Below, one piece after another: positions 24,652-33,284 of a DNA stretch of 64,000 nucleotides. The notes under the pieces were generated by a model. It was not told the origin of the DNA, did not search any database, and saw nothing but the letters and a program-made list of their open reading frames with translations. A program made the position numbers and the translations under genes. Each line of letters opens with the position of its first letter. Position 1 is the first letter of the stretch. Source of the DNA: 79-D21 sp022839995 (GTDB taxonomy: Bacteria; Synergistota; Synergistia; Synergistales; 79-D21); the NCBI GenBank assembly GCA_022839995.1, contig JALHIN010000007.1, positions 1-64,000 of the forward strand, given 5' to 3'.

Positions 24652-25830
24652 TTGAACACCGGGTACGAAACACGGATCCTCCAGGTCGTTTCGAGAAAGG
24701 GGAAGGACGCGAACCTCATCCTGGAGGAAAATCGCTTTCATGCGTCCGGCGGAGGGCAGCCGGGAGACAAGGGCCGTCTCCATGCTCCCGGGTTTTCCGC
24801 GGAAGTGACGGACTGTTTCCGTGAAGGGGAGCAGGAGGTACTTTCTGCCAGGATCCTGCAGGGCGAACCGGCAGAGGGTCTCGAGGTGCTTGCGGAGGTG
24901 GACCTGGACAGGCAGGATCTTCTTTCCAGGATGCATTCCGCGGAACATATCCTTTCCCGTGTGCTGGAAAGCCGTCACGAGGGACTGAAGGTGTACAAGG
25001 TCGCCGTAGGCGAAGAGGAGACGACCGTTTTCCTGCACTGGGATCGCCAGCTGGACTGGTCGATGCTGTTCGAGGCCGAAGACGAAGCCAACGAGGTGAT
25101 CGCCAGGGACCTGCCCGTCACGATCCGGCTCTTTTCCCCGGAAGAGGCGCAAGGGATCGAGGGGCTCAAAGCCAACTGGGACCGGCTTGGAAAGGAACCC
25201 GTCCGGGTCGTGACGATTCCCGGGTTCGATTGCATCGCGTGCTCGGGGACTCACGTTTCTTCAACTGCCAAAGTCGGCGGGATTCTCGTCACCGCGTTCA
25301 GGGGTACTGCGCCCGACTGGGAGGTAAAGTTCACCGTTCACAGGGACCGGATCCTTAAAGAATATTCCCGCGTCGTCCGGGTTCTTCTCCGGAAGGTCAG
25401 TTGCCCCCTGGAAAAGCTGGAAAAGGTCTATGATCGGCTGCAGGAGGAAAGGCAGGCGCTGGCACGCAGCCTCGACAAGGCCAAGGGGATGCTTTCCCTC
25501 CCATGGGAAACGCGGACGGTGGGATCCAGGCCCCTCCGGGTTGCGGTCCTGCCGGGAATGCTTCCCGAGATGGCGGTTCCGGGGCTGAAATCCCTCGTCG
25601 AATCGGACGCGCATTCCCTCGGGTTGGTGCTTGTCCCCTCGGCAGAAGGGACCGAGGGAAGCTTCATCCTGGCCTGCGGTGCAGAGGCAGGGATCGACCT
25701 CAGGAAACTGGTCCGGGAGCACCCTGAGCTCATGGCCAGGGGAGGGGGATCCCCTGGGTGGGTGACCGGTTCCACGAAAGTCCCGAATGCCAAAGCCTGG
25801 ATCGAGGCGCTGCAAAGAGAAGTCGGTTAA
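24652..25830 (+). CDS. Alanyl-tRNA editing protein, AlaX-L type with DHHA1 domain
   Basis: A free-standing trans-editing hydrolase expected to remove serine or glycine from mischarged tRNA-Ala. It lacks the AlaRS catalytic domain. Residues ~1-235 form the editing module with the zinc site HxxxH as MHSAEHILSR, and CSGTHV as the second half; FHASGGGQPGDKG is the conserved first motif. Residues ~255-392 are a DHHA1-like C-terminal domain after a helical linker (EKVYDRLQEERQALARSLDKA). The length, 392, fits the large AlaX-L class. The TTG start has GGGGGG upstream. Convergent with the aldehyde ferredoxin oxidoreductase gene. Confidence 0.88.
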   Translation: MNTGYETRILQVVSRKGKDANLILEENRFHASGGGQPGDKGRLHAPGFSAEVTDCFREGEQEVLSARILQGEPAEGLEVLAEVDLDRQDLLSRMHSAEHILSRVLESRHEGLKVYKVAVGEEETTVFLHWDRQLDWSMLFEAEDEANEVIARDLPVTIRLFSPEEAQGIEGLKANWDRLGKEPVRVVTIPGFDCIACSGTHVSSTAKVGGILVTAFRGTAPDWEVKFTVHRDRILKEYSRVVRVLLRKVSCPLEKLEKVYDRLQEERQALARSLDKAKGMLSLPWETRTVGSRPLRVAVLPGMLPEMAVPGLKSLVESDAHSLGLVLVPSAEGTEGSFILACGAEAGIDLRKLVREHPELMARGGGSPGWVTGSTKVPNAKAWIEALQREVG

Positions 25831-25841
25831 GGGAAAAGGAG

Positions 25842-25874
25842 GGAAGGGGAAGGCCTCGGGCAGCCTCCCCTTCC
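25842..25874. terminator. Hairpin between convergent alaX and aor genes
   Basis: GGAAGGGG..AGGC (25842-25854) and GCCTCCCCTTCC (25863-25874) form a strong stem. There is no long T run on the plus strand; on the minus strand it is followed by a pyrimidine-rich stretch with TTTT. It probably serves both converging transcripts. Confidence 0.6.
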
Positions 25875-25884
25875 GCCTTGAACA

Positions 25885-27822
25885 TCAGCAGCGCCGGTTC
25901 CCGACTGGATAGCTGCCGGGATCCCGGAGCGGAGGCCCCTCCCACGCCTCGCGAAGGGACTCCTTTGCGAGGTAGGATGCTGCGAAATCGAGCCCCAGCC
26001 TCGTCAGGGCTTCTGGCTCCGGGATCCCGGTATCGGGGTTGCACCCCCTCAAAGCGTAGTAGCGATCGAGCATGGCTTCATGCTTTTCTTTCTCCTGGCG
26101 AGCCCAGTTCGACCCGATGAGGTCCCACCGCACCGGGAAACGGTCATCCCGCCTTCGGATCCCCTGCCTCGCGTTGAAGGCCATCTCGAGAAGGTAGACC
26201 CTGTCCGAGGCCTCTTCCAGCGCCGCTTCCGTGAAGGGAATCCCGGTCGCTGCGGACAGCAGGCGTGCTTCTCCTTCCAACAGGGGATAGGAGGCGACCA
26301 GGGGGACAGCGCTTGCCCAGTTGTTGACCGCACCCTTGCAGCGGCCGACCATGTCCGTAAGGGTCACGGCCCTTTCAGAAATGAAGAGGGTTCGGACCGG
26401 GTCTTCCACGGGGATGAAACCTTGCCGGATCAGCACGGGCCAGATCTCGGGGTCGTTTTCCCCGAAGGCCCAGCTCCGTCCCCGCAGGTGGTCGGCCCCC
26501 CGGGTGGAAGTCGCGTGGGCAAGCGCGAAGATCCCCGCGGGATGGTGTCCTCGGCCCAATCCCTTCACGTGGTAGCAGAAATCCATCGCCCTTCCCCCGA
26601 GAATCCGGGCCAGGTTCAACATCCCTTCCGCAACGAGGTTCCCGAAGCCCTGGCGCAGGGCCGTTTGATGGATCAGCTCGAGCTGGGCCCCGACGTTTTC
26701 CCAGGAAAGATCAAGGCCGCCTGTTTCTTCGAGACCGATCAGGCCGTGTTCGAAAAGGTCCTTGGCAAGGGCGACGGTGTTTCCGAGCCCGATCACGCAC
26801 ATGCCGTACTTGTCGGCCAGGTTTTCCATCGTCATCAGGGCCACGGGGTCGTCGATCCCGCAATTTGTGCCCAGGCAGTGCAGGCATTCGTGTTCCATCG
26901 CCTTGCCGATTTCGCCTGCATACTTCCCTGAAGGGATTCGGAAAATGTCCTTGCAGGGGACGACGCAGCCGGCGCAGGACGTCCGTCCTTCTTCCCATGC
27001 CTTGAGGGCTTCCGGAAGGAGCGACTCGGGGACTTCGCCGGGGCCGAGATAGCGCTCGTTGTTCCGGCTGCCGGGGAACCACCGGATCATGCCGATGTGG
27101 CTTCCGAAGCGGGCGATCGTGTCACGCTGGAAAGGGTCGTTCCTCAGGAACTCCCGGTCGACTTCGGCCAGGCACCGGAACGTTTCCGGATCGGCCAGGG
27201 ACACTTCCTGGCGGCCTTTCACGACGATGGCCAGCAGGTTCTTTGAACCCATCACGGCACCGCTCCCTCGGGCTGCCGAGTGATGCCGGTCGACGATCAC
27301 CGAGGCGAAGCGGACAAGATTTTCCCCTGCCTGGCCGATGGCCGCGACCGAGCACCCCGGACCGTGGCGCCGCTTCAGAAGGTCGGTTTTCTCCCAGGTC
27401 GAACTTTGGACCAGTTCCGGCGCTTCGACAAGCGTTGCCTGCGGCCCGTCGACGAAAAGGTAGACGGGTTTGGGCGCGGCCCCGGTGAAGACGAACTGGT
27501 CGTACCCGGATCGCTTCATGCAGAGCCCGAACGTTCCTCCTGCATTGCCGTCGCCCAGGATGCCCGTAAGGGGCGACAGGGTGCTGACCTGCACGCGGCT
27601 GGTCGAGGAGAGGATCGTGCCGGTCAGAGGTCCCACCGAGAAGGTGAGCACGTTTCCGGGTCCCAGCGGGTCGGTTCCGTCCCGAACGTGTTCGAAAAGC
27701 ACCCGGTCGTTAAGCCCCCTGCCCCCGATAAAAGACTCCAGGAGCGGCAACGGGATCTCACGGGTTTCCAGGTGTCCGAGGCTCAGGTCGATCCAGAGCG
27801 ATTTGCCGTTCCATCCGTTCAT
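25885..27822 (-). CDS. aor: Aldehyde ferredoxin oxidoreductase (tungstopterin enzyme)
   Basis: Oxidises aldehydes to acids with ferredoxin as acceptor. The 645 residues show the AOR order: N-domain GGRGLNDRVLFEHV, FSVGPLTGTILSSTSRVQVSTLSPLTG, then AARGSGAVMGSKNLLAIVV. The cluster ligands follow as CAGCVVPC (C-x2-C-x3-C) and CLGTNCGIDD. The start at 27822 (MNGWNGKSLWIDLS) is the usual AOR beginning; upstream sequence is non-coding. A TATAAT on the minus strand (27885-27880) marks the promoter but its -35 is poor. No tungstate transporter or cofactor gene is adjacent. In amino-acid fermenters such enzymes act beside keto-acid oxidoreductases such as IorAB, which is at 43024 here. Confidence 0.92.
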   Translation of the reverse strand: MNGWNGKSLWIDLSLGHLETREIPLPLLESFIGGRGLNDRVLFEHVRDGTDPLGPGNVLTFSVGPLTGTILSSTSRVQVSTLSPLTGILGDGNAGGTFGLCMKRSGYDQFVFTGAAPKPVYLFVDGPQATLVEAPELVQSSTWEKTDLLKRRHGPGCSVAAIGQAGENLVRFASVIVDRHHSAARGSGAVMGSKNLLAIVVKGRQEVSLADPETFRCLAEVDREFLRNDPFQRDTIARFGSHIGMIRWFPGSRNNERYLGPGEVPESLLPEALKAWEEGRTSCAGCVVPCKDIFRIPSGKYAGEIGKAMEHECLHCLGTNCGIDDPVALMTMENLADKYGMCVIGLGNTVALAKDLFEHGLIGLEETGGLDLSWENVGAQLELIHQTALRQGFGNLVAEGMLNLARILGGRAMDFCYHVKGLGRGHHPAGIFALAHATSTRGADHLRGRSWAFGENDPEIWPVLIRQGFIPVEDPVRTLFISERAVTLTDMVGRCKGAVNNWASAVPLVASYPLLEGEARLLSAATGIPFTEAALEEASDRVYLLEMAFNARQGIRRRDDRFPVRWDLIGSNWARQEKEKHEAMLDRYYALRGCNPDTGIPEPEALTRLGLDFAASYLAKESLREAWEGPPLRDPGSYPVGNRRC

Positions 27823-27995
27823 GGGTTTTCCTCTCTTTCGCTTGCAGCCGCAGCAGCCGCCGAGATTGATCAGGGTTCCATTATAAGGCTTCGACCCAGG
27901 GCGGCCCGTTTTTGAGAGAACGACGAAGAATGCCGCCATTTCTCCTGTAAGGAATAGATGATGTTTTATAATGTTAAAGAACAGGGGGGAGAGGA

Positions 27996-29975
27996 ATGGA
28001 TGGAGCCATGAATGGACGCGTGCGGGTGGTCATCGAAAATGTCGAGCCGCAGGTCCCGGACGGAGGCCCGATCCGTCGCTGTCCCGGAGAAACGGTCCGT
28101 GTCCGTGCCGATGTTTACGCTGACGGTCATGACGCGGTCCGTGCTGAGCTTCTCTACCGGACGGCCAGCCAGGAAGAGTGGACTCGCGTTCCGATGAAAC
28201 CACTTGGAGATGACCGGTGGGAAGCTTCTTTCCGGATAGAAAGCCGGGAGGACGTGGCGTTTACTTTGCGGGGCTGGGTGGATCGGTTGGAAACGCTGGT
28301 TCGGGACCTCCGAAAAAAGGACCCCGGCCAGGTCGGTGAAATTGAACTCAGGATCATCGCAGAGGAATTGCGTTCTCTTGCGGCCCGCTCTTCCCCGGCG
28401 GATGCCCGGTTTTTGGAGCATGCGGCAGCCAGCCTGGAAAAGGCAGGCGGGAAAGAGGAAGCTGAGCGTCTCCTTGACCAGCCGGAGATTCAGCGGTGCT
28501 TTCTCCGGTATCCCGACCCCCATTTGGTGAAGCAGATGGAGGATAGCCGCACGGTCAGCGTTGAAAGGGGGAAAATGCGGTTCAGTTCCTGGTACGAGTT
28601 TTTCCCTCGTTCCGCCTGCCTGCCGTTCAGCCGGCAGGGAACGCTTCGGGACGCCCGCCTTCGGTTGAAGGAGATCGCCCGGATGGGCTTCGATGTCGTC
28701 TACCTGCCTCCAATCCACCCGATCGGGACGACTTGCCGAAAGGGCCGAAACAATCGTCTCCATGCCCTCGGCGGAGAACCGGGCAGCCCCTGGGCGATCG
28801 GTTCGGAGTTCGGGGGGCATGACGCAGTCGACCCGGCTCTCGGAACACTTGAAGACCTCCGGGAATTTCGGGCCGAAGCCGAATCGCTTGGAATGGAAGT
28901 GGCTCTAGACCTGGCTTTCCAGTGTTCGCCCGACCATCCCTACATCCGGCAGCACCCGGAATGGTTCCGCTGGCGGCCAGACGGATCGATCCAGTACGCC
29001 GAAAACCCCCCGAAAAAATACGAGGACATCGTCCCCTTCAACTTTGAAACCCCGGAATGGAAGTCGCTCTGGGAAGAACTGCGGCGGGTCGTTCTTTTCT
29101 GGGTCGGCCAGGGGTTTCGGCTTTTTCGGGTCGACAATCCGCACACGAAGCCGTTTGCCTTCTGGCAGTGGCTGATTTCGGAAGTGAAACGGCAGGAACC
29201 GGATGTCCTTTTTCTCGCTGAAGCCTTCACGAGACCGAAAGTCATGAAAAAACTCGCCCGGGTCGGTTTTTCCCAGTCCTATACCTATTTCACCTGGCGG
29301 AACACGAAGCACGAACTCGAAACCTACCTCCGGGAATTGACGGAAAGCGAGATGACGGAATATTTCCAGCCGAATTTCTGGCCGAATACCCCGGATATTC
29401 TTCCGGAATTCCTCCAGTTTGGGGGTCGACCGGCCTTCGTGATCCGGATGGTACTGGCGGCGACACTTTCGTCCTGCTGGGGGATCTACGGGCCTCCCTA
29501 CGAACTCCTCGTTGCCGAAGCCCTGAGCGGGAAGGAGGAATACCTGGATTCGGAAAAATACGAGATCAAAACCTGGGATTGGGACCAGCCGGGCAATCTC
29601 AGGGAAATGATCGCCCGGGTGAACCGGATCAGGCGCGAGAACCCGGCCCTGCAGCAGACAAAAAATATCCGGTTCCTGGAGTGCGACAACGACAGCCTGA
29701 TCGCGTACCTGAAAGTCGTTCCGGAAAACACGCTGCTGATCGTGGTTACCCTGGACCCTTTCCGGGTGCAATCGGGCACGCTGCGTCTTCCCCTGGCCGA
29801 CCTGGGAATGGAGGCCGGCGAACCATTCCTGCTTGCCGACCTCCTGGGGGGAGAAAAGGTGATCTGGCACGGGGAGAAAAACAGCCTGACGCTGGACCCC
29901 CAGGAACTTCCGGCCCGCATCTTTCTTTTGAGAAGACACCTGAAGAGGGAGCAGGATTTTGATTATTTCGCATAG
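27996..29975 (+). CDS. glgE: Alpha-1,4-glucan: maltose-1-phosphate maltosyltransferase
   Basis: Extends alpha-1,4-glucan with maltose units from maltose 1-phosphate. The 659-residue GH13_3 enzyme has an N-terminal beta domain (~1-105), a helical bundle (~105-190), then the barrel with FDVVYLPPIHPIGTTCRKGR, EVALDLAFQCSPDHPY, the nucleophile Asp in FRLFRVDNPHTKPF and the acid Glu in VLFLAEAFTRPK. The C-terminal beta domain ends at 659. A TATAAT lies at 27967-27972, and the ATG has GGGGGGAGAGGA. It starts a three-gene operon with treS-mak and glgB, the GlgE pathway from trehalose to branched glucan. Confidence 0.95.
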   Translation: MDGAMNGRVRVVIENVEPQVPDGGPIRRCPGETVRVRADVYADGHDAVRAELLYRTASQEEWTRVPMKPLGDDRWEASFRIESREDVAFTLRGWVDRLETLVRDLRKKDPGQVGEIELRIIAEELRSLAARSSPADARFLEHAAASLEKAGGKEEAERLLDQPEIQRCFLRYPDPHLVKQMEDSRTVSVERGKMRFSSWYEFFPRSACLPFSRQGTLRDARLRLKEIARMGFDVVYLPPIHPIGTTCRKGRNNRLHALGGEPGSPWAIGSEFGGHDAVDPALGTLEDLREFRAEAESLGMEVALDLAFQCSPDHPYIRQHPEWFRWRPDGSIQYAENPPKKYEDIVPFNFETPEWKSLWEELRRVVLFWVGQGFRLFRVDNPHTKPFAFWQWLISEVKRQEPDVLFLAEAFTRPKVMKKLARVGFSQSYTYFTWRNTKHELETYLRELTESEMTEYFQPNFWPNTPDILPEFLQFGGRPAFVIRMVLAATLSSCWGIYGPPYELLVAEALSGKEEYLDSEKYEIKTWDWDQPGNLREMIARVNRIRRENPALQQTKNIRFLECDNDSLIAYLKVVPENTLLIVVTLDPFRVQSGTLRLPLADLGMEAGEPFLLADLLGGEKVIWHGEKNSLTLDPQELPARIFLLRRHLKREQDFDYFA

Positions 29976-29987
29976 GGAGGCACCGCG

Positions 29988-32900
29988 ATGAGCGAAACCG
30001 ATTCCCTTTGGTACAAGGATGCGATTCTTTACCAGCTGCATGTCAAGGCCTTCTTTGACAGCAACGATGACGGGATCGGGGATTTCAAGGGGCTTACGCA
30101 AAAGCTGGATTACCTCAAAGACCTTGGGGTGACCGCCCTTTGGCTGTTGCCCTTCTATCCTTCGCCCATGAAGGATGACGGGTACGACATCTCGGATTAT
30201 TACGGCATCCATCCCGATTACGGGACGCTGAGGGATTTCCGGAGATTTCTCAGGGAAGCGCACTCCAGGGGCTTCAAGGTGATTACCGAACTGGTCATCA
30301 ACCACACCTCGGACCAGCATGCCTGGTTCCAGAAGGCCCGCCGGGCGAAACCCGGGTCGGCCGCCCGCGATTTTTACGTCTGGAGCGATGACCCGGGGAA
30401 GTACGCCGAGGCGCGGGTCATCTTCCAGGATTTCGAGGCTTCCAACTGGACCTGGGATCCGGTTGCCAGGGCTTACTACTGGCACAGGTTCTACTCTCAC
30501 CAGCCAGACCTGAACTTCGACAACCCCCGGGTCCGAAAGGCGGTCCTGAAGGTGATGGACTTCTGGCTCGGGATGGGGGTCGACGGATTGCGGCTGGACG
30601 CGGTCCCCTATCTTTTCGAAAGGGAAGGGACGAACTGCGAAAACCTGCCGGAAACCCACGAATTCCTGAAACAACTCCGGGGGCACGTGGATGAACATTA
30701 CCCCGGGCGAATGCTCCTGGCGGAAGCCAACCAGTGGCCGGAAGACGCAGCGGCGTATTTCGGCTACGGCGACGAATGCCACATGGCCTTCCACTTTCCC
30801 ATCATGCCGCGGATTTTCATGGCCCTATGGATGGAAAACAGCCACCCGATCGTGGACATCATGGAACAGACTCCTCCCATCCCAGACGTCGGCCAGTGGG
30901 TGATGTTCCTCCGCAACCACGACGAGTTGACCCTCGAAATGGTCACCGACGAGGAGAGGGACTACATGTACAGGACCTATGCGAAAGACCCGAGGGCCCG
31001 GATCAATCTCGGAATCCGGCGCAGGCTGTTCCCGCTCATGCAGCAGAACCGCAGGAAGGTGGAACTCCTGAAGTTCATCCTCCTCTCCCTTCCGGGGACT
31101 CCATGCCTCTACTATGGTGATGAAATTGGCATGGGCGACAATTACTTTCTTGGTGACCGAAACGGAGTTCGGACACCCATGCAGTGGAGCCCTGACCGGA
31201 ATGCCGGGTTTTCCAAGGCAAACCCGCAGAAGCTGTATTTGCCCGTGGTGACGGATCCCGAATACGCCTACGAAGCCGTGAACGTTGAAAACCAGGAACG
31301 CAACCCATCCTCGCTTCTCTGGTGGATGAGGCGAGTGATTGCCATGAGGAAGAGATACGCCTGCTTCAGCCGGGGTGAAACACGGTTTCTTCACCCGAAA
31401 AACCCGAAGGTCCTCGCTTTCATAAGGAACCTGGGAACCGAAACGATTCTCGTGGTTGCCAACCTTTCACGATTTGCCCAGGCAGTGGAGCTGGACCTTT
31501 CGGAGTTCGAGGGCACCGTTCCCGTGGAGGTTTTCAGCGGGAACCGGTTCCCGCCCGTTACAGCGAAACCCTACCTTCTGACCCTCGGGTTCCACGACTA
31601 TTTCTGGATGCAGCTGCAGCGGGAGGAAAAAGGGGCCCGACCGGCATTCGGTTTGTCCGACCGTTTCCTTTTCTTCCGAAGCTCCGTGGGATGGAAAGAG
31701 GTTTTCTCGGAGGAGCAACCCCGAAAACTTCTTGAGGAGGCTATCGGAGAATTCATGATCCGGTCCCGGTGGTTCGGGTCGAAGACACGGCACATTCGCT
31801 CTCTCGCCGTGGAAGAAGACATCTTCCTCGAGCACGCCGGCAATGGGACCCATTTGCTCCTGGTGGCGGTGAAATACTCCGAGGGAACCGGCGAAACCTA
31901 CTTTCTCCCGGTGGGATTTGCCTGCGACACGGATCTTGAGCTGGATCGGGAAAGCCTCCAAGCGGCCCTTATCGTGAAGGCTTCCGTGGGGGGAGAAAAC
32001 GGATGCCTTTTCGATGCCGCGGCGGACAAACGCTTTCATGCCGCGATCCTGGATTTCATCCTGGCACGGAAACGGAAGAGGGGCAAGGAGGGGGAAATCA
32101 GCGGACTGCCCGGCAAGGAACTCAGGACCTGGCAGGCCGGGACTCTTCCGGCTCAGCCCAGCCGGCGTCTTGCCGAGGAACAGAGCAACAGTTCCGTGGT
32201 CTACAATGAAAGCTGTATTCTGAAGATGATTCGAAAGGTGGAGGAAGGAACCAATCCCGACCGCGAGGTCAGCCGGTTCCTGAGCGAAAAGGCCCGATTC
32301 TTCCACACCCCGACCTATCTCGGGGCCCTGGAGTATTCTGGACCGGCAGCAAACAGCCTTTTGGGAACACTTCACGGATACGTCCGGAACCAGGGAACGG
32401 CCTGGCGCTTTTTCCTCTCCTCCCTGGACAAATTCTGTGAAGAGGCCATTGCCAGAAAGCCGGGAACGGAAATTCCGCTCTCGGAGATTCATGAAATCGC
32501 CGGGGAGTTTTTCTTTGAAATGGTTCGCCTTCTGGGAACGAGGACGGGTGAACTCCACGTTGCCCTCGCCTCGGATTTGCAGGATCCCGATTTCAGGCCG
32601 GAGCCTTTCACACGGCTTTACCAGCGCGCTGTTCTGCAATCGATCCGAAGCCTGGTTCGGGAAACCCTGGCTGGATTGGAGGCTTCCCTGCCCACCCTGG
32701 AAGAAGGGACGAGAGAGAAAGCCGTGGCGGTCATCCAGTCGGAAAAGGAAATCCTGTTCCTCCTGGAACCGCTGAAGAGGGAACGGTTCGAGGGGCTGAA
32801 AATCCGGATCCATGGGGATTACCACCTGGGCCAGGTGCTTTTCACGGGGAAGGATTTCTTCATCATCGACTTCGAAGGGGAACCGATGAGGCCGTTGACG

Positions 32901-33284
32901 GAAAGGCGCCTGAAGCGGTCCGCTTTCCGGGACCTGGCGGGGATGCTGCGATCCTTCGATTACGCCGCCTGGAAGGTCGCCCTTTCAAGAACCGGGAACC
33001 GCCCGGAAGAAGAGGCGGTCCTCGAGAACTGGCTATCAGCCTGGAGGGAGGAAACGGAGAGGTGCTTCCTGGAAGGCTATTTCCACGTCGTGGAAAGCGA
33101 AGCCTTCATCCCTGCAAGTCAGGGGGAAAGGCAGGATCTTCTTCGTATCTTCACGATCGAGAAGTCCTTTTATGAACTGAAGTACGAGATGAACAACCGT
33201 CCAGACTGGATCGGCCTGCCGATTCACGGGATTCTGAGGCTCATCCGGGAGCCCCGAGACTCGAGAGGAGAAAAAACACCATGA
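29988..33284 (+). CDS. treS: Trehalose synthase fused to maltokinase (TreS-Mak)
   Basis: A 1098-residue bifunctional protein. Residues ~1-545 are the GH13_16 maltose/trehalose isomerase: LYQLHVKAFFDSNDDGIGDF, TELVINHTSDQHAWFQ, nucleophile Asp in GLRLDAVPYLFE, acid Glu in LLAEANQWPED, and FLRNHDELTLEM. Residues ~570-1095 are the maltokinase that makes maltose 1-phosphate for GlgE, with the catalytic region HGDYHLGQVL and the metal motif IDFEGEP. The two halves are separate genes in some bacteria and fused in many. It lies 12 bases after glgE and overlaps glgB by ATGA. Confidence 0.95.
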   Translation: MSETDSLWYKDAILYQLHVKAFFDSNDDGIGDFKGLTQKLDYLKDLGVTALWLLPFYPSPMKDDGYDISDYYGIHPDYGTLRDFRRFLREAHSRGFKVITELVINHTSDQHAWFQKARRAKPGSAARDFYVWSDDPGKYAEARVIFQDFEASNWTWDPVARAYYWHRFYSHQPDLNFDNPRVRKAVLKVMDFWLGMGVDGLRLDAVPYLFEREGTNCENLPETHEFLKQLRGHVDEHYPGRMLLAEANQWPEDAAAYFGYGDECHMAFHFPIMPRIFMALWMENSHPIVDIMEQTPPIPDVGQWVMFLRNHDELTLEMVTDEERDYMYRTYAKDPRARINLGIRRRLFPLMQQNRRKVELLKFILLSLPGTPCLYYGDEIGMGDNYFLGDRNGVRTPMQWSPDRNAGFSKANPQKLYLPVVTDPEYAYEAVNVENQERNPSSLLWWMRRVIAMRKRYACFSRGETRFLHPKNPKVLAFIRNLGTETILVVANLSRFAQAVELDLSEFEGTVPVEVFSGNRFPPVTAKPYLLTLGFHDYFWMQLQREEKGARPAFGLSDRFLFFRSSVGWKEVFSEEQPRKLLEEAIGEFMIRSRWFGSKTRHIRSLAVEEDIFLEHAGNGTHLLLVAVKYSEGTGETYFLPVGFACDTDLELDRESLQAALIVKASVGGENGCLFDAAADKRFHAAILDFILARKRKRGKEGEISGLPGKELRTWQAGTLPAQPSRRLAEEQSNSSVVYNESCILKMIRKVEEGTNPDREVSRFLSEKARFFHTPTYLGALEYSGPAANSLLGTLHGYVRNQGTAWRFFLSSLDKFCEEAIARKPGTEIPLSEIHEIAGEFFFEMVRLLGTRTGELHVALASDLQDPDFRPEPFTRLYQRAVLQSIRSLVRETLAGLEASLPTLEEGTREKAVAVIQSEKEILFLLEPLKRERFEGLKIRIHGDYHLGQVLFTGKDFFIIDFEGEPMRPLTERRLKRSAFRDLAGMLRSFDYAAWKVALSRTGNRPEEEAVLENWLSAWREETERCFLEGYFHVVESEAFIPASQGERQDLLRIFTIEKSFYELKYEMNNRPDWIGLPIHGILRLIREPRDSRGEKTP